Under the pieces are notes generated by a model. It worked only from the letters and a program-made list of their open reading frames with translations, was not told the DNA's origin and ran no database searches. Of a stretch of DNA of 11,976 bases, positions 7,345-11,976 are shown piece by piece (position 1 is the stretch's first letter; every line of letters begins with the position of its first letter). The stretch is from Bacteroidaceae bacterium (GTDB taxonomy: Bacteria; Bacteroidota; Bacteroidia; Bacteroidales; Bacteroidaceae). The stretch lies in assembly GCA_017628775.1 (NCBI GenBank), contig JAGBYN010000141.1, forward strand, positions 1-11,976. Direction: 5' to 3'. The translations under genes and the position numbers were made by a program.

Positions 7345-10300
7345 GTGAAAATTTGTAAGATCATTATCAATAACCTGACCTCCCTGGCGGGTGAGCATGT
7401 CATCGACTTCATGGCGGAGCCCTTGAAGTCGGCAGGCTTATTTGCCATCACTGGCGACACAGGGGCAGGTAAATCAACTATATTAGATGCTATTTGCCTG
7501 GCGCTCTACAACCAGGCGCCACGTCTTGAAAATTCGCAGAAGCTGAAAAGCGAGAATGTGGATAAGAAAGACGTGAACGTAACCGATGTGCGCAACTACC
7601 TGCGTCGTGGCGAGCGCGAGGGCTCCGCTGTTGTGGAGTTTGAAGCACAGAATGGGGCTTTGTACCGCGCCACGTGGCAAGTGCGCCTGCGCCGCACGGG
7701 CACTTACGACAACATCATCCACACCCTGGAGCAACTATCGCCCAACCGCCGCACGTTCGACCGTCAGGAGGTGAAGGCCAAGATCGTTGAAGTCATTGGT
7801 TTGGACTACACGCAGTTCTCACGCACGGTGATGCTGGCACAAAATAGTTTTGCGAATTTCCTGAATGCCCGAAATGAAGAAAAGTCTGCTTTGCTTGAGA
7901 AACTCACGGGCACAGAGATCTATGGTAAAATCTCCATGCGCATTTACGACGCCAAGATGAAAGCCGAACAGGATTTGGCGGCTTTGAATGTGGAGAAAAC
8001 AACCGTCTTGCGCGACTATATGGGCGATGAGGAGTTAACGGCATGTACCCAACAAAAGGACTTGCTCGAAACCACAATCAAGGATCTGGAAAACCAACAA
8101 CGCACCACTGAGCAACAACTCAAATGGCTCGACGACTACGATAAGGCAATTGTTGAGGTGGCTCAGTGCGAAGCCACCTATGCTGAGGTTTACAAGCGAT
8201 TCCTGACGCTCACCCCAGAACGTCAGTTGCTTGAACGCTACGACGACGTGATTGGGCAACAGTCCATTTACAACGAAATAAAAGGGCATCAAGCCAATAT
8301 CGAGAAATGTAAAAATGAACGCCAGGAGCTGGAGCGTTTATTGATATCGTGCACCGAAAATGCAGAGAAGTGCAAAATGGAAAACGATTTAGCCATCTCA
8401 AGACTCCAGGAGGCGAATAAGCAGCTTGAGCAACGCCGCCCCGACATTCAACGTGGCTTGAAGATTGGCGGCGAGATGAAGGAAAATCAAGTGTTGCTGA
8501 ATGAGCGTGAGCTTGAATTTAATAAAATCAAACTCGAGGTGGCGGAGCGCAAAAACAATTTGCAAATCAAGAAGACGGAGCTTGAGGACCTGCAGCGCGT
8601 GGTGGAACAAACGCACTATAAATTGCAAGGGCTGAATGTGTACCGCACCCTCTTTGAGAAGTTCGACATCGTGAAAAGCAAACTCTCCGACCTGGAAAAG
8701 GAAAGCTTACACAATGCCGACTGTCGCCGCACCTACGAGGAATTGCAGATACAGCAATCCAGAGTGCGTTCTATCCTTGAAAAGGAACATAAGGACCATC
8801 AAAGCTTGTCCGACCTGTTGCGCACCCGAAAAACGGAGGTGCATCTCCTGGAGCAAAACAACAATCCCGTCGATTTCAATTACATGCAGCAGTCCATCAC
8901 GCAGAATGCCACGCGCCTGGAGGCTTTGAAATCGGCTAAGAAGTTGTGGAATGCCATCACCCAATGTTATGAGGAGATTGAACAGATGCGTGCTAAAACC
9001 AATGCTTCGCGCATTGCGATAGAGCAGCTGAGCGCAGATTTGAAAAAGGCTGAACAGAAAATCGATCAAGCCAACGTGAGCTTCAGCATGGCACACGAGA
9101 ACTTCACCTTCCACAGCAGTCAAAACATTGAAGTGATGCGTAAGAACTTAAAGGAAGGGTCGCCATGCCCCGTGTGTGGCGGTACGCACCACCCCTACCA
9201 CACCGAGAGCGCACGTGAGCTCGGCAAGATCTTTGAGGATATCGAACGCGAGTACAATGAATCGCGCGAGTATCTGGAGGCGTGCAAGGAAAACGCCCGC
9301 CAGTTGAGGTCGCAGTTGGCACTGATTCAAGGTAAGTATGAGGAGGAACAGCGCTACTTCAATATCCTGAATAAGAAAAAGGAGGATTATAAAAAGGAAT
9401 GGACAAACTATGTTGATCTGGACGTGACGTTTAAGGAGTGCTCTTCTGCCGTGAATGCGAATTTCCGACTCATCACCATCGAACAGCTGGAAAACAACAC
9501 CGCACTCAACCTTCAGAATTTGCAGGAAAAACTAGATCACTACAGCAAGAACCAAGAGGGCATTAATGCGCTAAATAGGTTGATTCGCGAACTCACCGAG
9601 CGCGAGGCGGAAGAAGCAAAGCGCATCAGCGACTTAGAAACGCAACTTAAAATCTCAATGTCGAAGATTAAGGATTTGAAGGCGCAAATCGACCTCTCCG
9701 ACCGTCGCTTGAAGGAAATCTACGCTGACCTCGATATGTTGATTCTGGATTCGGGATGGATGGCTAAATGGCGCAATAATCCCGAACACTATGCCTCAAC
9801 CTTGCAGGGCATGTACACCGATTGGAAAACAACGACGAAGAAGTTAGAGGATGCCCAGCAAAGAATTGATGTGGTGCAAACCATCATCAAGCAATTGGAA
9901 AGCGAACTGAGGCTGGCGATGCAAACAGAAGATGCGATGCGCGACCACCGCAATGCCACGCAGGAATTGCTGAGAATTAAAAGCGATGAACTCAAAACGC
10001 TCTTTGGCGAACAATCGCCTGAGGAGGTTGAACAGCAACTCCTGGATGTGATTCAAAAAACATTCGCAGAACAGCAGGAGGCGAAGTTCCGCCTCGAAAC
10101 GGCTAAAGCTGAACTCGACGAGGTGGTGGGCTCAAAGCGTAAGTCGGAACAGGATTACGACCACTTCCAAAAACTATACATCCAGCAGAGCAGTAAGTTG
10201 GACTGTTGGATGGCGGCCTACAACCGCGAACATTCGCCTTTGAGATTTGAGGAACTCGAGGATCTCTTTACTGATCCACGCGATTGGAGCCAGCTGCGTG

Positions 10301-11088
10301 CGCGCATCAGTGCTTGTAAGGAGGAATTGACCCTGACGCAAAATGCTCGCAATAAGGCTGAAGAACAACTCGAACTCATCCGCCAGGATAATATGCGCCC
10401 CGACACGGCTAAGGGCGAAACGCGCGAGGCGCTCATCGACCAGCATAACGATACGCTGCAGCACATTAAAGCCAATACTGAAATGTTTGCAGCATTAAAG
10501 GCTAAGATCGTTGCCCATGAACGCGCCCTCCATGAGGTGGCGCTGATGCAGAAGCGCTTCGAACAGGCTGAGGAAAACCTCTCGTGGTGGTCGCGCCTGA
10601 ACACGCTCTTTGGTAGTGCCGACGGTAAGAAATTTAGGGAAATCGCACAAAGTTACACGTTTGAATACCTCGTGACGTATGCCAACCAGCAGCTCTTGCA
10701 ATTATCCCCACGCTACCGCCTGCGCACCGTGCCCGGCACTTTGATGTTGCAAATCATCGACCGCGATATGTTCGACCAGCAACGCTACGTTAATTCACTC
10801 TCTGGAGGCGAAACCTTCGTGGTGAGTCTGGCGCTCGCCTTAGCGCTTGCAGGCCTTTCCATTGAGGGCCTCAGCATTGGTAGCCTCTTCATCGATGAAG
10901 GCTTCGGCAATCTCGACAACGACTCTCTCAACCTCGTGATGCAAGCCCTTGCTAACCTCCAGGCCGGACAAGGCAAGAAGGTGGGCATCATCAGCCACAC
11001 CGAGCAAATACGCACACAAATATCGCCACGCATCAATGTCATTAAAAAGCCACTCGGAGGCGAAAGCGTGGTGAAGGTGGAGGGGTGA
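7345..11088 (+). CDS. sbcC: ATPase subunit SbcC (Rad50/SMC-like)
   Basis: ATPase and tether of the SbcCD complex; it binds DNA ends and drives SbcD nuclease activity. The layout is classic: Walker A GDTGAGKST (37-45), Q-loop Gln166 in 'MLAQNSF', a long coiled coil, the zinc hook CPVC (Cys608, Cys611) near the middle, a second coiled coil, ABC signature LSGGE (1152-1156), Walker B 'LFIDEGFG' with Asp1184 and Glu1185, D-loop NLD, and switch His1218 in 'GIISHTE'. All catalytic residues are intact. At 1247 residues it is longer than Escherichia coli SbcC (about 1050), the extra length lying in the coiled coils. The start is a GTG (MKICKIIINN); no in-frame ATG lies just upstream, and beginning there gives the usual N-terminal strand before Walker A. 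It is the second gene of the sbcDC operon. The stop codon is followed at once by a heptamer repeat, and the nearest terminator is about 250 bases downstream. Confidence 0.94.
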   Translation: MKICKIIINNLTSLAGEHVIDFMAEPLKSAGLFAITGDTGAGKSTILDAICLALYNQAPRLENSQKLKSENVDKKDVNVTDVRNYLRRGEREGSAVVEFEAQNGALYRATWQVRLRRTGTYDNIIHTLEQLSPNRRTFDRQEVKAKIVEVIGLDYTQFSRTVMLAQNSFANFLNARNEEKSALLEKLTGTEIYGKISMRIYDAKMKAEQDLAALNVEKTTVLRDYMGDEELTACTQQKDLLETTIKDLENQQRTTEQQLKWLDDYDKAIVEVAQCEATYAEVYKRFLTLTPERQLLERYDDVIGQQSIYNEIKGHQANIEKCKNERQELERLLISCTENAEKCKMENDLAISRLQEANKQLEQRRPDIQRGLKIGGEMKENQVLLNERELEFNKIKLEVAERKNNLQIKKTELEDLQRVVEQTHYKLQGLNVYRTLFEKFDIVKSKLSDLEKESLHNADCRRTYEELQIQQSRVRSILEKEHKDHQSLSDLLRTRKTEVHLLEQNNNPVDFNYMQQSITQNATRLEALKSAKKLWNAITQCYEEIEQMRAKTNASRIAIEQLSADLKKAEQKIDQANVSFSMAHENFTFHSSQNIEVMRKNLKEGSPCPVCGGTHHPYHTESARELGKIFEDIEREYNESREYLEACKENARQLRSQLALIQGKYEEEQRYFNILNKKKEDYKKEWTNYVDLDVTFKECSSAVNANFRLITIEQLENNTALNLQNLQEKLDHYSKNQEGINALNRLIRELTEREAEEAKRISDLETQLKISMSKIKDLKAQIDLSDRRLKEIYADLDMLILDSGWMAKWRNNPEHYASTLQGMYTDWKTTTKKLEDAQQRIDVVQTIIKQLESELRLAMQTEDAMRDHRNATQELLRIKSDELKTLFGEQSPEEVEQQLLDVIQKTFAEQQEAKFRLETAKAELDEVVGSKRKSEQDYDHFQKLYIQQSSKLDCWMAAYNREHSPLRFEELEDLFTDPRDWSQLRARISACKEELTLTQNARNKAEEQLELIRQDNMRPDTAKGETREALIDQHNDTLQHIKANTEMFAALKAKIVAHERALHEVALMQKRFEQAEENLSWWSRLNTLFGSADGKKFREIAQSYTFEYLVTYANQQLLQLSPRYRLRTVPGTLMLQIIDRDMFDQQRYVNSLSGGETFVVSLALALALAGLSIEGLSIGSLFIDEGFGNLDNDSLNLVMQALANLQAGQGKKVGIISHTEQIRTQISPRINVIKKPLGGESVVKVEG

Positions 11089-11093
11089 GAGTT

Positions 11094-11135
11094 TTTAGAG
11101 TTTAGAGTTTAGAGATGAGAGTTTAGAGTTGAGGG
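11094..11135 (+). repeat. Heptamer tandem repeat (TTTAGAG) directly after sbcC
   Basis: Six 7-base units in phase: TTTAGAG three times, ATGAGAG, TTTAGAG, then TTGAGGG. It begins six bases after the sbcC stop codon and lies in the presumed 3' untranslated region. No function is known to me. Confidence 0.8.
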
Positions 11136-11150
11136 ATGGGGCTTGGCGAT

Positions 11151-11268
11151 AAGGTCTTTAAAGTCATTAAGGTCGCAAAGCTGGATCGATTCTTGAATCT
11201 TTAAGGTCTTTAAGGTCGCAAAACTGGATCGATTATAGGTCTTTAAGGCCTGATTGATTCTTGAATCT
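11151..11268 (+). repeat. Nine-base-phase AAGGTC repeat, left block
   Basis: Units run in 9-base phase: AAGGTCTTT, AAAGTCATT, AAGGTCGCA (11151-11177), then again AAGGTCTTT, AAGGTCGCA (11203-11220), and a decayed TAGGTCTTT, AAGGCCTGA (11236-11253). A 23-base segment including CTGGATCGATT recurs with one mismatch at 11169-11191 and 11212-11234. GATTCTTGAATCT recurs at 11188-11200 and 11256-11268. Positions 11151-11174 match 11458-11481 in inverted orientation at 23 of 24 bases. Confidence 0.8.
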
Positions 11269-11304
11269 CTATAGTTTCTATAGCCCCTATAGTTCCTATA
11301 TCCA
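11269..11304 (+). repeat. Nine-base tandem repeat (CTATAGNNN)
   Basis: Four consecutive 9-base units: CTATAGTTT, CTATAGCCC, CTATAGTTC, CTATATCCA. The unit sequence is unrelated to the AAGGTC family but has the same period. It lies immediately after that block and just before the terminator hairpin. Confidence 0.8.
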
Positions 11305-11333
11305 AAGTTGTTATAACAGTGGGTTGAAGTGTC

Positions 11334-11383
11334 AAAAAACGTGTGTGGGCGCTGCGTCGTTAAGAACGCAGCGCCCACATTTT
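11334..11383. terminator. Bidirectional terminator between sbcC and the hsdR-like gene
   Basis: TGTGGGCGCTGCGT (11344-11357) pairs perfectly with its reverse complement at 11366-11379 around an 8-base loop. Six A residues lie on the left (11334-11339) and TTTT on the right (11380-11383), so the hairpin can end transcription from both convergent genes. It is far more GC-rich than its surroundings. Confidence 0.88.
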
Positions 11384-11390
11384 GGTCAAG

Positions 11391-11425
11391 CTTCAACAAT
11401 CAACGGTCAATCTTCAACAATCAAC
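11391..11425 (+). repeat. Short direct repeat CTTCAACAATCAAC
   Basis: Two identical 14-base copies at 11391-11404 and 11412-11425, period 21, just right of the terminator hairpin. A further partial match (TCAACGG/TCAACC) follows each. No known function. Confidence 0.7.
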
Positions 11426-11439
11426 CATCGCCTCCCCCC

Positions 11440-11520
11440 GACCTTAAAGACCTTAGTGACCTTAAAGACTTTAAAGACCTTATTAGCTTGCAAGACTTTA
11501 AAGACCTTATTAGCTTACTG
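11440..11520 (-). repeat. Nine-base-phase repeat, right block, reaching into the hsdR stop codon
   Basis: Nine exact-phase units on the plus strand: GACCTTAAA, GACCTTAGT, GACCTTAAA, GACTTTAAA, GACCTTATT, AGCTTGCAA, GACTTTAAA, GACCTTATT, AGCTTACTG. The last six form two 27-base units (11467-11493 and 11494-11520) identical over their first 23 bases. On the minus strand it reads AAGGTC, the same sense, relative to its own gene, as the left block after sbcC. The last unit contains the final Gln codon and TAA of the minus-strand gene. Confidence 0.85.
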
Positions 11521-11976
11521 ATACCTTCCCACCTCATTCGCAGCCATGCCGATGTTGAGGTCGTGGATGCGGTAAGTTGTGGTTTTCTTGGGGATAATCA
11601 CATTGTGGATGGTGTCAATGTAGTTCGCCAGGTGCATCAGGTACTCGCTGAATAAAGGATTGAGTTGATCGCAGAAGGGTTCTTCGTTCACCACCACCTC
11701 ACGGCTGATGTCGCCATTCTCACACACATACTGCACCACGGTTTTCAGGAATTCCTCCTGCTCGTAGTTCAATTCGTTGTCACTGATGAAGGCGCTAAAC
11801 TTATCGCGCGCCACCTTCCAATCCACCTTGACCAGCGAGCGGATAAACGCGCCCACATGATTGCCGTAGGGCATTCCTGCGGTCAGGTTGGCATACTCAT
11901 CCTTGCTTCCCAGCTCTTGCCACAAAATGCGCTCCAACTCATCCACATCCCCCTCCGTCAATTGTTCAAGGTTGTG
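11515..11976 (-). CDS. hsdR: Type I restriction enzyme R subunit (HsdR-like), C-terminal part, cut by the window edge
   Basis: The minus-strand frame is open to the right edge, and 153 residues are visible, beginning HNLEQLTEGDVDELERILW. The pattern LTEGDVDELE, then VGAFIRSLVKVDWKVARDKFSAFI, then LNYEQEEFLKTVVQYVCENGDI and EEPF matches what I recall of the C-terminal helical domain of EcoEI-type HsdR subunits, which follows the helicase motor and docks the R subunit on the methylase-specificity core. The nuclease and helicase domains, and any hsdM/hsdS, would lie to the right outside the window. The last 40 or so residues (from NPLFSEY to the final RYQ) are not familiar from the family and may be lineage specific. 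The TTG at 11961 is internal, not a start. A related DEAD/DEAH helicase fusion cannot be excluded. The gene ends inside a 9-base repeat array and shares the hairpin terminator with sbcC. Confidence 0.72.
   Translation of the reverse strand, partial: HNLEQLTEGDVDELERILWQELGSKDEYANLTAGMPYGNHVGAFIRSLVKVDWKVARDKFSAFISDNELNYEQEEFLKTVVQYVCENGDISREVVVNEEPFCDQLNPLFSEYLMHLANYIDTIHNVIIPKKTTTYRIHDLNIGMAANEVGRYQ

Noticed and set aside
8707..9123. 138-codon minus-strand frame inside sbcC
   Set aside because: It is a shadow of the coiled-coil coding region (Leu/Gln-rich mirror of Lys/Glu/Gln codons).
11151..11520. CRISPR array
   Set aside because: Units are 9 or 27 bases with no unique spacers of regular length, and no cas gene is present.
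11109..11655. Open frames of 86-108 codons on both strands across the spacer after sbcC
   Set aside because: Their translations are repeat-derived (DLKDLKDFK, NYRGYRNYR) and one overlaps the HsdR-like gene antisense; they exist because 9-base arrays keep frames open.
11515..11961. Treating the minus-strand gene as complete from the TTG at 11961
   Set aside because: The frame stays open to the window edge (HNLEQ precedes) and the segment matches only the C-terminal domain of a much larger protein.

Overview
The window looks like a Bacteroidota chromosome, most likely order Bacteroidales and Prevotella-like. Three things support this. There is a Bacteroidota-type promoter (TTTG, 20 bases, TAnnTTTG) in front of the first gene. 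Start codons lack purine-rich Shine-Dalgarno sites. A huge secreted protein ends in the short 'IYDLTGRRV...GVYIVNGKKIIR' tail typical of Prevotella-group secreted proteins. The genus is inference; the phylum is well supported.

Layout. Positions 1-459 are non-coding, with the promoter of the first gene at 397-428 and a possible divergent promoter at 137-171. Positions 460-5523 encode one 1687-residue secreted multidomain protein: signal peptide, papain-like (C1) cysteine peptidase domain, fibronectin-like segment, two LamG-type lectin-like domains flanking three PKD/Ig-like modules, further beta-rich domains, and a probable type IX secretion sorting tail. Positions 5524-6030 are non-coding and hold two copies, 305 bases apart, of an identical 34-base terminator hairpin, with a diverged duplication and an AT-rich inverted repeat between them, then the sbcD leader. 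Positions 6031-11088 encode SbcD and SbcC, the Mre11/Rad50-type nuclease-ATPase pair, as a two-gene operon. Positions 11089-11514 lie between convergent genes and are packed with short-period repeats (7-bp and 9-bp units) around a strong bidirectional terminator hairpin. From the right edge, on the minus strand, comes the last 153 residues of what looks like a type I restriction R subunit (HsdR), cut by the window.

How the genes relate. SbcC and SbcD form one complex that opens and trims DNA ends and hairpins. The peptidase is an unrelated single-gene unit with its own promoter and terminator. The HsdR fragment belongs to a different transcription unit converging on sbcC. I see no complete unknown defence or mobile system. 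The least explained parts are non-coding: the repeat-filled convergent spacer after sbcC, the twin-terminator element before sbcD, and the ambiguous active-site cysteine of the peptidase.
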